Source: an uncultured Bacteroidota bacterium
GTDB taxonomy: Bacteria; Bacteroidota; Bacteroidia; Flavobacteriales; Flavobacteriaceae
Reading direction: 5' to 3'
NCBI GenBank assembly: GCA_902616905.1
Contig: CACMUP010000013.1
Coordinates: 1-41,867 of the forward strand
DNA: 41,867 bases
Positions 29,277 through 39,551 of this stretch are shown in pieces (within the stretch, counting starts at the first letter, position 1; each line of letters starts with the position of its first letter). A model generated the notes under the pieces. The model made no database searches. It saw only the letters and a program-made list of their open reading frames with translations, and was not told the DNA's origin. The position numbers were made by a program, and so were the translations under genes.

Positions 29277-31544
29277 ATGGCTTTTGATATTGAAATGATA
29301 AAGTCGGTCTACTCTAAAATAAATGAAAGAGTAAATAAGGCTAGAGAAATTAAAGGAAAACCACTTACGGCCTCAGAAAAAATTTTATATTCGCACTTGT
29401 GGGATGGGAGTCCGGAAAAAGTATTTTCTAGAGGTAAAGACTATGTAGATTTTGCACCAGATAGAATTGCTTGTCAAGACGCAACTGCTCAGATGGCTTT
29501 ACTACAATTTATGCAAGCAGGAAAATCTAAAGTAGCTGTACCAACAACCGTTCACTGCGATCATTTAATTCAAGCTAAATCAGGAGCCACTCAAGATCTT
29601 AAATCAGCAAATAGTACTTCGGCTGAGGTATTTAATTTTTTAGAGTCTGTATCCAACAAATATGGTATAGGATTTTGGAAACCCGGAGCAGGAATTATAC
29701 ATCAAGTAGTTTTAGAAAATTATGCCTTTCCAGGAGGTATGATGATAGGTACAGATTCCCATACTGTTAACGCAGGGGGTTTAGGAATGCTTGCTATTGG
29801 AGTTGGTGGTGCTGATGCAGTAGATGTAATGGCAGATATGCCTTGGGAACTAAAATTTCCAAAAATGATAGGAGTAAAACTAACAGGTAAATTAAATGGA
29901 TGGACCGCTCCAAAAGATGTTATTCTAAAAGTTGCTGGAATTCTTACTGTAAAAGGTGGAACAGGTGCTATAATAGAATATTTTGGAGAGGGTGCAGAAT
30001 CTATGTCTTGTACTGGAAAGGGAACTATATGTAATATGGGAGCAGAAGTAGGTGCTACCACTTCAACTTTTGGGTATGATCAGTCAATGGAAAGATATCT
30101 AAGAGCAACAGGGAGAGATGATGTTGCAAATGCTGCAAATGCTGTAAGAGACCATTTGACTGCTGATCTAGAGGTTTATAAAAATCCAGAAAAATATTTT
30201 GATCAGCTAATTGAGATTAATTTAGATGAGTTAACACCTCACCTTAATGGGCCTTTCACTCCTGACCTAGCGACACCAGTATCTGAAATGTCCGATGTAG
30301 CTAAACAAAATCAATGGCCACTGAAAGTAGAATGGGGTCTAATTGGTTCGTGTACTAACTCCTCATATGAGGACTTATCAAGAGCAGCATCAATTGCAAA
30401 ACAAGCAGTAGAAAAAAAATTAGTCACCAAAGCAGAATTTGGAATCAATCCAGGTTCCGAGCAAGTACGTTATACTGCAGAAAGAGATGGACTTTTAAAA
30501 ACATTTGAAGACCTAGATGCCAAAATTTTTACAAATGCATGTGGACCTTGTATAGGACAATGGGCCAGAGAAGGAGCAGATAAACAAGAAAAAAATTCGA
30601 TCATTCATTCTTTTAATAGGAATTTTTCCAAAAGAGCAGACGGTAATCCTAACACCCATGCTTTTGTGGCTTCACCTGAAATGGTAGCTGCTGTTGCCAT
30701 TTCTGGTAGATTAGATTTTAATCCTATTAATGATACTTTAATTAATCAGGATGGAGAAGAAGTAAGGCTTGATCCTCCAACGGGGATAGAACTTCCCCCA
30801 TCGGGATTTGATGTAAAAGACAATGGTTATATTGCTCCTGTTGAAGATGGATCTTTGGTTAATGTAGTTGTAAAACAAGACTCTGAAAGATTACAACTTT
30901 TAACACCTTTTAAACCATGGAATGGTGAAAATCTTATGGGTGCAAAACTTCTTATCAAAGCCCATGGAAAATGTACAACAGATCATATTTCAATGGCAGG
31001 ACCTTGGCTTCGTTATAGAGGTCATCTTGATAACATTTCTAATAACTGTTTAATTGGAGCGGTCAATGCATATAATCAAAAGACAAATTTTGTAAAAAAT
31101 CAACTCTCAGGAGAATACGCTGGGGTACCAGATACCCAAAGACAATATAAAGAAGCGGGAATTGAAACCGTAGTTGTAGGCGATCACAATTATGGAGAAG
31201 GATCCTCTAGAGAACATGCCGCTATGGAGCCTCGCTTTTTAGGAGTTAAAGTAGTACTTGTAAAATCCTTTGCTCGTATCCATGAAACAAATCTTAAAAA
31301 ACAAGGAATGTTAGGGATTACTTTTGATAAAGAATCAGACTATGATTTAATTAAAGAGGACGACACTTTTAATTTTGTTGACTTAAGAGATTTCTCTCCA
31401 GGAAAACAAATTACTATTGAAGTAGTTCATGTAGACGGATCTAAAGATTTGATTAAAGCAAATCACTCATATAATTCTCAACAGATTGAGTGGTTTAAAG
31501 AAGGGTCAGCACTAAACCTTATTAAAAAGCAAAACGCTGCATAG
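29277..31544 (+). CDS. acn: Aconitate hydratase
   Basis: A 755-residue TCA-cycle enzyme that isomerises citrate to isocitrate using a [4Fe-4S] cluster in the cytoplasm. The cluster ligands are Cys359 (in G-S-C-T-N-S), Cys422 and Cys425 (in A-C-G-P-C-I-G-Q-W), one residue off the classic mitochondrial numbering. The catalytic Ser643 and Arg645 sit in G-S-S-R-E-H-A-A. Substrate-binding motifs D-S-H-T-V-N and the swivel domain with [12 protein letters not shown] are present. The length and N-terminus (M-A-F-D-I-E-M-I) match the mitochondrial-type AcnA branch common in Flavobacteriia. It is divergent from the HTH-adhesin operon; the next gene follows after 80 bases. A housekeeping gene, so this side of the window is core chromosome. 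Confidence 0.97.
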   Translation: MAFDIEMIKSVYSKINERVNKAREIKGKPLTASEKILYSHLWDGSPEKVFSRGKDYVDFAPDRIACQDATAQMALLQFMQAGKSKVAVPTTVHCDHLIQAKSGATQDLKSANSTSAEVFNFLESVSNKYGIGFWKPGAGIIHQVVLENYAFPGGMMIGTDSHTVNAGGLGMLAIGVGGADAVDVMADMPWELKFPKMIGVKLTGKLNGWTAPKDVILKVAGILTVKGGTGAIIEYFGEGAESMSCTGKGTICNMGAEVGATTSTFGYDQSMERYLRATGRDDVANAANAVRDHLTADLEVYKNPEKYFDQLIEINLDELTPHLNGPFTPDLATPVSEMSDVAKQNQWPLKVEWGLIGSCTNSSYEDLSRAASIAKQAVEKKLVTKAEFGINPGSEQVRYTAERDGLLKTFEDLDAKIFTNACGPCIGQWAREGADKQEKNSIIHSFNRNFSKRADGNPNTHAFVASPEMVAAVAISGRLDFNPINDTLINQDGEEVRLDPPTGIELPPSGFDVKDNGYIAPVEDGSLVNVVVKQDSERLQLLTPFKPWNGENLMGAKLLIKAHGKCTTDHISMAGPWLRYRGHLDNISNNCLIGAVNAYNQKTNFVKNQLSGEYAGVPDTQRQYKEAGIETVVVGDHNYGEGSSREHAAMEPRFLGVKVVLVKSFARIHETNLKKQGMLGITFDKESDYDLIKEDDTFNFVDLRDFSPGKQITIEVVHVDGSKDLIKANHSYNSQQIEWFKEGSALNLIKKQNAA

Positions 31545-31624
31545 TTCTATCAATAAACTTATCCATTTCAATTGAGATAAGGTGATGAAATATTTTATTG
31601 TAGCTTTGAATAAAAAGCAAACCT

Positions 31625-34123
31625 ATGAGAATTTCGACACTAGTTTTTTTCTTTTCAACTTTTTCTTTACTGAGCCAAGACTATTTCACAAAACGTTACA
31701 AGCCTTTTTTAAATTCTGTTGAATCACCTGAGAAATTTTTAGAATATGGTATCGGAGAGCAGCATACGCGTCATGATCAAATAGTAAGTTATTTTCAAAG
31801 GCTAGCATCAGTCTCTAAAAGAGCAGCAATAACTTATTATGGGAAAACACATGAGGGAAGAAAACTAACTTTTCTTATCGTAAGCAGTGAAGAAAATTTA
31901 GAAAAATTAGATGAAATTCAAAAACAGCATTTGGAATATGCTAATGGTAATCTTCAAAGTCAACCCGATATCCCAGTAATAATAAATTTGGCATACAATG
32001 TTCATGGAAATGAACCTTCTAGCTCAGAGGCAGCAATGCTCGCAGCTTATACCTTAGTTGCCTCTGAAAATTCTCAAATAAAATCTTTTCGTGATGATGC
32101 AATAATTTTTATTGACCCTACAATAAATCCAGATGGAAGAGACAGGCATACACAATGGGCTAACACCTACAAAGGTAATCCACTTGTATCAGACCCTTAT
32201 GATGCTGAGCACAATGAGATGTGGCCTAGAGGAAGAACAAACCACTATTGGTTTGATTTAAATAGAGACTGGCTTTTAGCCATAAACCCTGAGAGTCAAG
32301 GAAAACTAAATTGGTATCATAATTGGTATCCAAATGTGGTTACTGATTTTCATGAGATGGGGACTCAAAGCACATATTTTTTTGAACCTATGAAAATAAA
32401 TGGATCAAAAGATCCTATAATGCCAAAGGACAACTACATTAAATTAAATAATCTGTTTGCGAATTATTTCACAAAGGATTTGGATAGTATAGGGTCACTT
32501 TATTTCTCAAAGGAAGTTTTTGACGGGACTTATCCTGGATATGGATCTTCCTACCCCGATCTTCAAGGAGGTCTTGGTTTACTTTTCGAACAAGCTAGTT
32601 CTAGGGGGCTCAAGCAAAAAACAGCTTATGGTGAAATAACATTTCCGTTCACTATAAGAAATCAATTTGTTTCAAGTTTAGCAACAGTTCAAGCTGCTGT
32701 TGAAAACAAAAAACTCCTTAGAGATTATCAAAAAGCTTTTTTCAAAAGTGCAATTTCAAGAAGTAGCAAAAGTAAAATAAAGGCTTATGATTTTACTGAA
32801 ATTGATAAGAATAGAGCAAAAGCTTTTTTAGATAAATTGGAGCATCACCAAGTGAAGGTTATAAAAACAGGAGAGAATAGCTACAGTGTTCCAACAAAAC
32901 AGCCACAGTACAGAATGGTACAAACTTTTTTTGAAACCTATCAAACTTACAGAGACAGTGTTTATTATGATGCTTCTGCTTGGTCAGTTGCTAATTTTTA
33001 CAATATAAAATATAAAGCATCTCAAAAAATACCATCAGGAGAATTCTTAAAAGATAAATCAATAATATTAAGTCCTTTAGAAAAATCCAACTATGCATAC
33101 TTAGTTGATGCTAAAGATTATAATGTACCAGCACTGATCAACTTTTTACAAGAAAACGAAATTACTGTTGCTACTTCATTTAAGCCTTTTGAAACAAAAG
33201 AAAAAGGTGCCTTTTCATTTGGATCTTTAGTTATACCTGTAGTACCCCAAAATCTTTCTTCTGATAAGGTTTATGAAATATTAAATAAAGGACAAAATAA
33301 ATTCAACATTCAAATCAATGCTTTATCTACAGGGTATAGTATTAATGGAATAGATTTAGGTAGCAGACATGTAAAGCCACTTGAAAAACCTAAAGCTTTA
33401 ATGATAATTGGTGATGGGATTCGATCCTATGAAGCAGGGGAAGTGTGGCACCTTTTAGACACCAGAGTAGGGATGCCGATAACAAAAGTAAGACAGAATT
33501 ATTTTGAAAGAGTGCCTTTAGATGATTACAATACTTTAGTTCTAGTTTCTGGAGATTACGAATGGGATAATGAGACAATAGAAAAAATTAAATCATGGGT
33601 CTCAAAAGGGAATACAATAATTGCTCAGGGTACAGCAGTTTCCTCATTAGTTGAACATAAAATCATAAAAGAAAATCTGGTTAGTCAGAAAAAGGATTCT
33701 TTAAAAACAGTTATACCAAAGCCTTACGAAGATGCATCAGAAAATCTAGGCAGAGAACAACTCGGCGGTGTTTTTGTTAAGGGGGTTATTGATTTAACTC
33801 ATCCTTTAGGATTTGGATATACATCAAAAGAAGTTAGTTTATATAAAAATAATCTAGTTTGGATACAGCCTAGTAAAAATGAGTATGGCACACCAGTTTT
33901 ATATTCGAAAAAACCACATGTTGATGGCTATATATCTAAGAATATTCGACAGAATTTTCTTCCAAAAGCAGCACCTGTAGTGGTAAGTAGTTTGGATGAT
34001 GGACGCATAATACTTTTTGCAGAAAATCAAAATTTTAGAGGTACTGCTTATGGAACTAATCGAATGTTTTTAAATGCACTTTTTCTAGGGGAACACATAA
34101 CAGTTCCAAAAGACGAAGATTAA
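31625..34123 (+). CDS. Secreted M14-family zinc carboxypeptidase
   Basis: An 832-residue protein with a signal peptide (about 1-18, ending L-L-S-Q). The zinc-binding motif is His127-x-x-Glu130 (in N-V-H-G-N-E-P) with the third ligand His243 (in D-F-H-E-M-G). The family N-P-D-G-R-D-R motif lies between them, and the probable catalytic Glu322 is in L-L-F-E-Q-A-S-S-R-G. The C-terminal ~450 residues include a class I glutamine amidotransferase-like region (near 590-680, with D-G-I-R-S-Y-E and V-S-G-D-Y-E-W), usual in these large Bacteroidota M14 enzymes. It should trim peptides outside the inner membrane. Its stop codon overlaps the stop of the convergent acylase gene (TTAA). It might be co-transcribed with aconitase, but the 80-base gap leaves this open. 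Confidence 0.92.
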   Translation: MRISTLVFFFSTFSLLSQDYFTKRYKPFLNSVESPEKFLEYGIGEQHTRHDQIVSYFQRLASVSKRAAITYYGKTHEGRKLTFLIVSSEENLEKLDEIQKQHLEYANGNLQSQPDIPVIINLAYNVHGNEPSSSEAAMLAAYTLVASENSQIKSFRDDAIIFIDPTINPDGRDRHTQWANTYKGNPLVSDPYDAEHNEMWPRGRTNHYWFDLNRDWLLAINPESQGKLNWYHNWYPNVVTDFHEMGTQSTYFFEPMKINGSKDPIMPKDNYIKLNNLFANYFTKDLDSIGSLYFSKEVFDGTYPGYGSSYPDLQGGLGLLFEQASSRGLKQKTAYGEITFPFTIRNQFVSSLATVQAAVENKKLLRDYQKAFFKSAISRSSKSKIKAYDFTEIDKNRAKAFLDKLEHHQVKVIKTGENSYSVPTKQPQYRMVQTFFETYQTYRDSVYYDASAWSVANFYNIKYKASQKIPSGEFLKDKSIILSPLEKSNYAYLVDAKDYNVPALINFLQENEITVATSFKPFETKEKGAFSFGSLVIPVVPQNLSSDKVYEILNKGQNKFNIQINALSTGYSINGIDLGSRHVKPLEKPKALMIIGDGIRSYEAGEVWHLLDTRVGMPITKVRQNYFERVPLDDYNTLVLVSGDYEWDNETIEKIKSWVSKGNTIIAQGTAVSSLVEHKIIKENLVSQKKDSLKTVIPKPYEDASENLGREQLGGVFVKGVIDLTHPLGFGYTSKEVSLYKNNLVWIQPSKNEYGTPVLYSKKPHVDGYISKNIRQNFLPKAAPVVVSSLDDGRIILFAENQNFRGTAYGTNRMFLNALFLGEHITVPKDED

Positions 34124-36507
34124 GGAGTTAATATTGTTTTTTTGAAGGTTACTGATTTTATCTTCTCTTTTGAAAAATAAACTGGGAAATACTTGTCCTT
34201 AGCCCAATCTTTAAATAAATTCTTATAAAAAGGACTTTCTGGATCTCCAGATTGACCTGGCGTATTTGTCCCTAAAGTGCTATCCCAGTCACCAGTATTT
34301 ACAATTATTCTAAAACTACCACCGCTACTCTGATTATAGTCCCCCCCGGTGGATCCTGGAGTGTAACCGTTACCACCTCTTGGAAGAGGACCTAGATTAA
34401 GTTTATTAGCTGTTTTTTGATTAACCACTTTACCTAGTGCATGGAAAATTAAACTATGTTTGTTTTTGGGCTGACCGTATTGCCATTTACTAGGATCATC
34501 ACCCAAACGGGTTTTTAAATCAGCAATAGCTAATTCGAAAGTTTTCTTTAAAAATTTGTCTCTTTTATCAGCCCCTCTGAACATAATTTCAGGATTTATA
34601 ATCCAGTCAATAATATTTTTTAGCTGTAATGACTCGATATAGGTTTTAACGGATTTTGGAATAAACTTTTTATTAGCTTGATCTATAACGGCATTCTCCC
34701 AAGCAACATAAATGGCTGCTGAAATAGAATTTGGCTCTAATTTAAAATCCCATCCAAATAAATTTCCTTTAATAGATTCTTCAAAAGAATTAAAAGAAAT
34801 TTTTTTTAGAAGAGGAATTAAAATTTGTGCTGGGAGGGAAGTAACATCTACTTGTAAATCTCTTATATCTCTCATTATTAAATCATTTTTTTTACCCAAT
34901 ACTTGATCAATTCTTTCACCTCTGTACGGATCAGACCAAGAGTATCCTATTGCGTTCCAATGCTCATAATCTTCTGGGGTAACATTTTGATTAGCAGTTG
35001 CGATATATCCTTTTTTGGGATTCGATAAATGGGGTTTCTCCATTATAGGCAAATACCCATCCCATTCATAACTACCATCCCCTGGAATTGGTACTAATCC
35101 ACTAAAATTTTTTCTTAATGGGGCTATACCTACTGCTTGCCAACCGATATTTCCGTATTTGTCAGCCCAAACCATATTCTCTCCTGGGATATTACTGTAA
35201 GAGCAGGCAACTCGAAATTCATCCCAATTTTTTGCTTGGTCCATTCTTAAGGAAGCTAAATAAGGGGAGCCACCAGGCTCTAACCAAGCACATCTTACTG
35301 CAAATGCTTTTAAGGCTTTTTTATTTAAATAAGTAACAGGGCCATGATGACTGTAATAAAGATATACTTCTTTACTTTCTTCATCTTTTACAGTAATATT
35401 TTCTTTTATAACCGTAAAGTCTCTCCACTTGCCTTTATAACTATATTGTAGAGGGTTTTTTGGATTGAGATCATATTGATAAAGATCTTCTCCATCAGTT
35501 CTAAATACAGTTAGGCCCCAAGCTCCGTTTTCATTATGACCGATTGAAATTCCTGGAATTTCTGGTTCACCACCACCTATAACATTCCATCCTGGCGCCA
35601 CCAGGTGAGCCATATATCTAAGAGAAGGGACTGCAATTGTCCTGTGAGGATCGTTAGCCATATAAGTGTTCCCATCTGCTGTTCTCTCTTCACTTAATAC
35701 CCAATTATTACTCCCAATTGAGAGTGAGTCTTTAGGATGTTTTCTATTTGTATTAAACAAAGCGATTGTATTTGAATTTTGATAAGCTTTATTAACTTGT
35801 TCAGAAGTAAATGAAACTGGTTTTCTAAAGGCGTTGTATGGCGCCAAAATATCATCAAATAAAAGTTTTTTGTCAATTTTTGGATCAAGTCTTATTTTTG
35901 GATTCTTAGGATGAAACCAAAGCAGTTCTTTTACTTTTTTTTCACCTATCTTGGCAACAGCTCTTCCGATTTGAAGCTCTTCATTTATATTACCAAGTAA
36001 ACCTTGATGTCTTGAAATTACAACTTCAGAAGTCCATTTTTTTGGAGTAATACCAAGTATTTTAAATGGAAGAGGAAGCTTATCTGGATTTTGTAAAATT
36101 TCGTCAATATAACTGTTTACTCCTGAAACGTATGCTTCTATAATTTCTTTTCCTTGAGGATGATAATGATTAAGCTCATTATCTAAGTCACCCCTAAATT
36201 TAAAAAGGCGAGTACCAATATCTCTTTTTAACTCTTTTGAACCTAAAATTTCTGCAGTAGTACCAGTAGCTTGTCTTCTCCATATTTCAAATTGAAACAA
36301 TCTATCTTTTGCAGCAGCATATCCTTGAGTAAAAAAAAGATCCTTTTGGTTTTTTGCATATATATGATTTATACCCCAATTATCTCTATATATTTCAACA
36401 GTTTCATTAAGACCTTTTACTCTTATCTTTTCCTCATTAGAATTTTTTCCTATGCAGCATATAAGCAGAAAAGGAATTAACATTATTAAAGTAAAAACTC
36501 TTATCAT
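34120..36507 (-). CDS. Penicillin-acylase-family (S45) hydrolase
   Basis: A 795-residue N-terminal nucleophile hydrolase precursor. The N-terminal hydrophobic segment (about 3-18) ends in a Cys pair (L-L-I-C-C-I-G), so it may be a lipoprotein although the lipobox is not standard. The alpha-chain has R-D-N-W-G-I-N-H-I-Y-A and the family Q-G-Y-A-A-A-K-D-R-L-F-Q. The autocatalytic cut and nucleophile are Ser266 in I-G-S-N-N-W-V-L-S, followed by N-D-P-H-R. The beta-chain carries G-E-N-M-V-W-A-D and P-R-G-G-N-G-Y-T. These enzymes cleave amides such as acyl-amino acids, acyl-homoserine lactones or beta-lactam side chains; the substrate here is not predictable. It starts 12 bases after the M81 gene, so the two form an operon. 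Confidence 0.92.
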   Translation of the reverse strand: MIRVFTLIMLIPFLLICCIGKNSNEEKIRVKGLNETVEIYRDNWGINHIYAKNQKDLFFTQGYAAAKDRLFQFEIWRRQATGTTAEILGSKELKRDIGTRLFKFRGDLDNELNHYHPQGKEIIEAYVSGVNSYIDEILQNPDKLPLPFKILGITPKKWTSEVVISRHQGLLGNINEELQIGRAVAKIGEKKVKELLWFHPKNPKIRLDPKIDKKLLFDDILAPYNAFRKPVSFTSEQVNKAYQNSNTIALFNTNRKHPKDSLSIGSNNWVLSEERTADGNTYMANDPHRTIAVPSLRYMAHLVAPGWNVIGGGEPEIPGISIGHNENGAWGLTVFRTDGEDLYQYDLNPKNPLQYSYKGKWRDFTVIKENITVKDEESKEVYLYYSHHGPVTYLNKKALKAFAVRCAWLEPGGSPYLASLRMDQAKNWDEFRVACSYSNIPGENMVWADKYGNIGWQAVGIAPLRKNFSGLVPIPGDGSYEWDGYLPIMEKPHLSNPKKGYIATANQNVTPEDYEHWNAIGYSWSDPYRGERIDQVLGKKNDLIMRDIRDLQVDVTSLPAQILIPLLKKISFNSFEESIKGNLFGWDFKLEPNSISAAIYVAWENAVIDQANKKFIPKSVKTYIESLQLKNIIDWIINPEIMFRGADKRDKFLKKTFELAIADLKTRLGDDPSKWQYGQPKNKHSLIFHALGKVVNQKTANKLNLGPLPRGGNGYTPGSTGGDYNQSSGGSFRIIVNTGDWDSTLGTNTPGQSGDPESPFYKNLFKDWAKDKYFPVYFSKEKIKSVTFKKTILTP

Positions 36508-36519
36508 TTAAATCAAATG

Positions 36520-38097
36520 TTATAAAGCATCAGAAGCTTTTATAAAACGGGTTTTTAAATCTACATTTTCCATTTGTTTATCTAATGGGAACATAGGCCT
36601 TTTTATCCTTTTGTAACCTAGACGTTGCAAATCTTGATCAACTCCTCCAGGGGTAAGAGCCATATTCCAGTCTCCTCTAATATTGTACAATTCTGGGACT
36701 AGATACCCAATTTTAACAACTAGAATATCTGCTTTACGAGGATTTAAGTCAAGTTGAGTAAAATCTTTTTCTCTATGATATGGTTTGCGTTTTTTTGTCA
36801 CAATTATTTTGATACTTCCAACCTTTACAACAACTTCTGTTTCAGCATGAATATCCCCTTGATGAATAGCTTCTACAATTCCGTTTAAAAGAATTGGAGG
36901 GGCATAACGATCATCAACCTTTGCACCTACTTTTGCTGAAACTTTATTATTTATTCCTGCTTTTAATGCAGCCTCAATCATCTCTGGGCCAGGAATAGAG
37001 GCATAAATTAGTTCAGGCCCTGTTGGTTTTTTAAAAGCTTTATTTTTAAGCAACTCTCTTAGTGTCCATGTAACATCACCTGCACCTCCTGCTGTTGGGT
37101 TGTCACCCATATCACTAATTATATAAGGTTTTTTCTTTGACTTTAAAGCATATTTAAGACTGGTCTTTAAATCTGTTGTAGGAGCTACAAACTCAAATTC
37201 ATTTCTAACTTTCCAAAAATCTCTAGCTAGGCTTTCGGCACTTTCACTTACCTGTTTTTTGTTATCACCCGTTACCATTACAACTGCATGATTTCGCGGC
37301 TCATCAGCCCATGCATAACCAATCCAAATAGCAGCATCAATTACACCTTTTTTTTCTGTCATTGGTTTTACTTTGGCATATAGACTTTTACCTGGTTCAA
37401 TTCTTGTACTTGTTTTTTCACCAGGCAATAAAATAGGAACAGGAATCCATGCCTTATATTTTGGTTTCCCTTTACCATTGATTAATCTCTCTAATAAATT
37501 GTCAACTGCTCTTTGTTTTGATTCTAATGCATCTTCATGAGGAGCCATACGATAACATGTTATTAAATCAGTATGTTGTGCAAGCCGCTCAGAAACATTA
37601 CCATGTAAATCCATAGAGGTAGAGATAAGTGTCTTATTACCAATTAAATCTCGTATTTTTTTTATAAAATCTCCTTCAGGATCATCAATTCCTTGAACGC
37701 TCATAGCACCATGGATGTCAAAAAACAGACCATCCAAAGGCAGTTCTTTTTCTAACATTTTAAGTGTTTTTCCAACAAGAGAATCGTATGCTTTTCTTGA
37801 AACAATTCCACCAGGAAGAGAATGCCCTCTTAAAGTAGGAGCCCAATTTGCGGCTTTTCTTTGTGGTTGATCGACTTGTAAAAACGGGTAATAATCAAAA
37901 ACAGCTTCTCCTTCTCTAGCTAAAAAGGCCTCAACTTCAGTAATTGCTGGAGAAAAGGTGCTAGATTCTATTGCTAGACCAGCTATGGCAATTTTAGGTT
38001 TTTTTGATTTGGTAGAATCGCATGATACATTTATCAGAGAAACAGAAAACATTAAAATGAAATATTTGAGATATTGCGACATAAGGAAATGTTTCAT
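36520..38097 (-). CDS. M81-family metallopeptidase (MlrC-like), probable lipoprotein
   Basis: A 525-residue protein. A second ATG five codons in (38082) is an equally good start. An N-terminal hydrophobic segment ends in N-V-S-C (about residues 21-26), a lipobox-like site, so it is probably a surface or periplasmic lipoprotein. The M81/DUF1485 signature is clear: G-L-A-I-E-S-S-T-F-S-P replacing the usual H-E-T-N-T-F-S-P, D-G-L-F-F-D-I-H-G-A-M near 125, S-M-D-L-H-G-N near 163, then D-M-G-D-N-P-T-A-G-G-A-G-D near 330. MlrC acts on linearised microcystin peptides, but the family is broad. First gene of the M81-S45 operon; its promoter lies in the 139-base divergent gap shared with the sugar porter. 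Confidence 0.9.
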   Translation of the reverse strand: MKHFLMSQYLKYFILMFSVSLINVSCDSTKSKKPKIAIAGLAIESSTFSPAITEVEAFLAREGEAVFDYYPFLQVDQPQRKAANWAPTLRGHSLPGGIVSRKAYDSLVGKTLKMLEKELPLDGLFFDIHGAMSVQGIDDPEGDFIKKIRDLIGNKTLISTSMDLHGNVSERLAQHTDLITCYRMAPHEDALESKQRAVDNLLERLINGKGKPKYKAWIPVPILLPGEKTSTRIEPGKSLYAKVKPMTEKKGVIDAAIWIGYAWADEPRNHAVVMVTGDNKKQVSESAESLARDFWKVRNEFEFVAPTTDLKTSLKYALKSKKKPYIISDMGDNPTAGGAGDVTWTLRELLKNKAFKKPTGPELIYASIPGPEMIEAALKAGINNKVSAKVGAKVDDRYAPPILLNGIVEAIHQGDIHAETEVVVKVGSIKIIVTKKRKPYHREKDFTQLDLNPRKADILVVKIGYLVPELYNIRGDWNMALTPGGVDQDLQRLGYKRIKRPMFPLDKQMENVDLKTRFIKASDAL

Positions 38098-38236
38098 TAA
38101 ATATAGACTTTTAAAAATGATTAAAACAAATAAAATATTTGAGGGGGTAAATAAATGTCTTATTAAAGATTACGTTTTTTTTTAAATGGTTATCTTCAAT
38201 GCTTTAACAAATGAATTTAAACAAAGAATATTTTAA

Positions 38237-39550
38237 ATGGGGAATGTATTTTTTTGGTCTCTTGTAGCAGCTATAGCAGGGCTTTTATTTGGTTTTGATA
38301 CAGTTGTTATCTCAGGGGCAGATAAAAAACTTCAAAGTTTATGGAATTCTTCTGATGCTTTCCATGGGAGTGTTGTTATGGCGATGGCTTTATGGGGAAC
38401 AGTTTTAGGAGCTCTTTTTGGAGCTATACCAACACAAAGATTTGGAAGGAAAAATACACTTTTATGGGTAGGTGTTTTATATACTGTTTCAGCTGTTGGA
38501 TCCGCATTAGCAAATGACCCATATACATTTGCAATCTTTCGATTTCTGGGAGGGTTAGGTGTTGGTGCATCCGGAATAGCAGTTCCAGCATATATATCAG
38601 AAATAGCCCCTGCTAAAAGCAGGGGAAGGCTAGTAGGGTTATATCAAGCAAGTTTGGTTTTTGGAATATTACTAGCATTTATTTCAAATTATCTTTTAAA
38701 TGATATAGGTGAAAATGATTGGCGATGGATGATGGGTGTTGAAGCATTTCCAGCTATTGTATATACTTTGTTGTGTTTTGTAATTCCAAAAAGCCCAAGA
38801 TGGTTAATTACAAGAGGATCAGTAGATGAGGCAAAAACCATCTATAAAAAAATTGATCCACAAGGCTCTTTTGAAAAACTTGTTAAGGAAATAAATGAAA
38901 GTTCAAATCAAAATAATACAGAGGAATCTATATTTGATAAAAAATATAGCTTTCCTCTGAAATTAGCTTTTTTAGTTGCATTTTTTAATCAACTATCAGG
39001 GATAAATGCATTTCTGTATTATGCACCTAGAATATTTGAAGAGGGAGGGCTAGGTGAGAGCACTTCATTATTAAGTAGTATAGGAATTGGAGTAACTAAT
39101 TTAATTTTTACAATAGTAGGGGTCTCTTTAATCGATAAACTTGGTAGAAGGAATCTTATGTATTATGGTTCCTTTGGCTATATTATATCTTTAAGTTTGG
39201 TTGCATGTGCTTTCTTTTTTAAATGGGAGGGAATTCTAATTCCATTATTTTTATTTGTTTTTATTGCATCACATGCGATTGGCCAGGGCGCTATAATATG
39301 GGTATATATTTCTGAAATTTTTCCAAATCATTTACGTAATTCCGGACAATCTTTTGGAATAAGCGTACACTGGGTTTTAGCAGCAATTATTCCTTCATTT
39401 GTACCATTACTTTTTGCAACTATTGGGGCTGGTGTAGTTTTTTCTGTATTTGCAGGATTTATGGTCTTACAACTAATTTTTGTACATTTTATGATGACAG
39501 AAACAAAAGGAATTTCCTTAGAAGAGCTAAGTAAAAAACTCACGATATAA
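38237..39550 (+). CDS. Sugar-porter MFS transporter
   Basis: A 437-residue, 12-helix transporter of the major facilitator superfamily, sugar porter family. Motifs are G-F-D-T-V-V-I-S-G-A in helix 1, R-F-G-R-K-N between helices 2 and 3, R-F-L-G-G-L-G-V-G in helix 4, P-A-Y-I-S-E-I-A-P, P-K-S-P-R-W-L, Q-L-S-G-I-N in helix 7, and D-K-L-G-R-R-N. The C-terminal P-E-T-K motif appears as T-E-T-K-G-I-S-L-E-E. It lies one base upstream of the GH32 gene, suggesting import of fructose or small fructans released by it. The N-terminus starts directly at helix 1, and a different frame just upstream encodes M-N-L-N-K-E-Y-F-K-W-G; one extra G in the GGGG run at 38239-38242 would join the two. Confidence 0.92.
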   Translation: MGNVFFWSLVAAIAGLLFGFDTVVISGADKKLQSLWNSSDAFHGSVVMAMALWGTVLGALFGAIPTQRFGRKNTLLWVGVLYTVSAVGSALANDPYTFAIFRFLGGLGVGASGIAVPAYISEIAPAKSRGRLVGLYQASLVFGILLAFISNYLLNDIGENDWRWMMGVEAFPAIVYTLLCFVIPKSPRWLITRGSVDEAKTIYKKIDPQGSFEKLVKEINESSNQNNTEESIFDKKYSFPLKLAFLVAFFNQLSGINAFLYYAPRIFEEGGLGESTSLLSSIGIGVTNLIFTIVGVSLIDKLGRRNLMYYGSFGYIISLSLVACAFFFKWEGILIPLFLFVFIASHAIGQGAIIWVYISEIFPNHLRNSGQSFGISVHWVLAAIIPSFVPLLFATIGAGVVFSVFAGFMVLQLIFVHFMMTETKGISLEELSKKLTI

Positions 39551-39551
39551 A

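Noticed and set aside
29720-30061. 113-codon minus-strand frame inside the aconitase gene
   Set aside because: It is antisense to well-conserved aconitase motifs and has a Pro/Ile-rich composition typical of shadow frames.
31545-31624. CTTATC/GATAAG inverted repeat after aconitase as a terminator
   Set aside because: The stem is only 6 bp with a 12-base loop and no T run.
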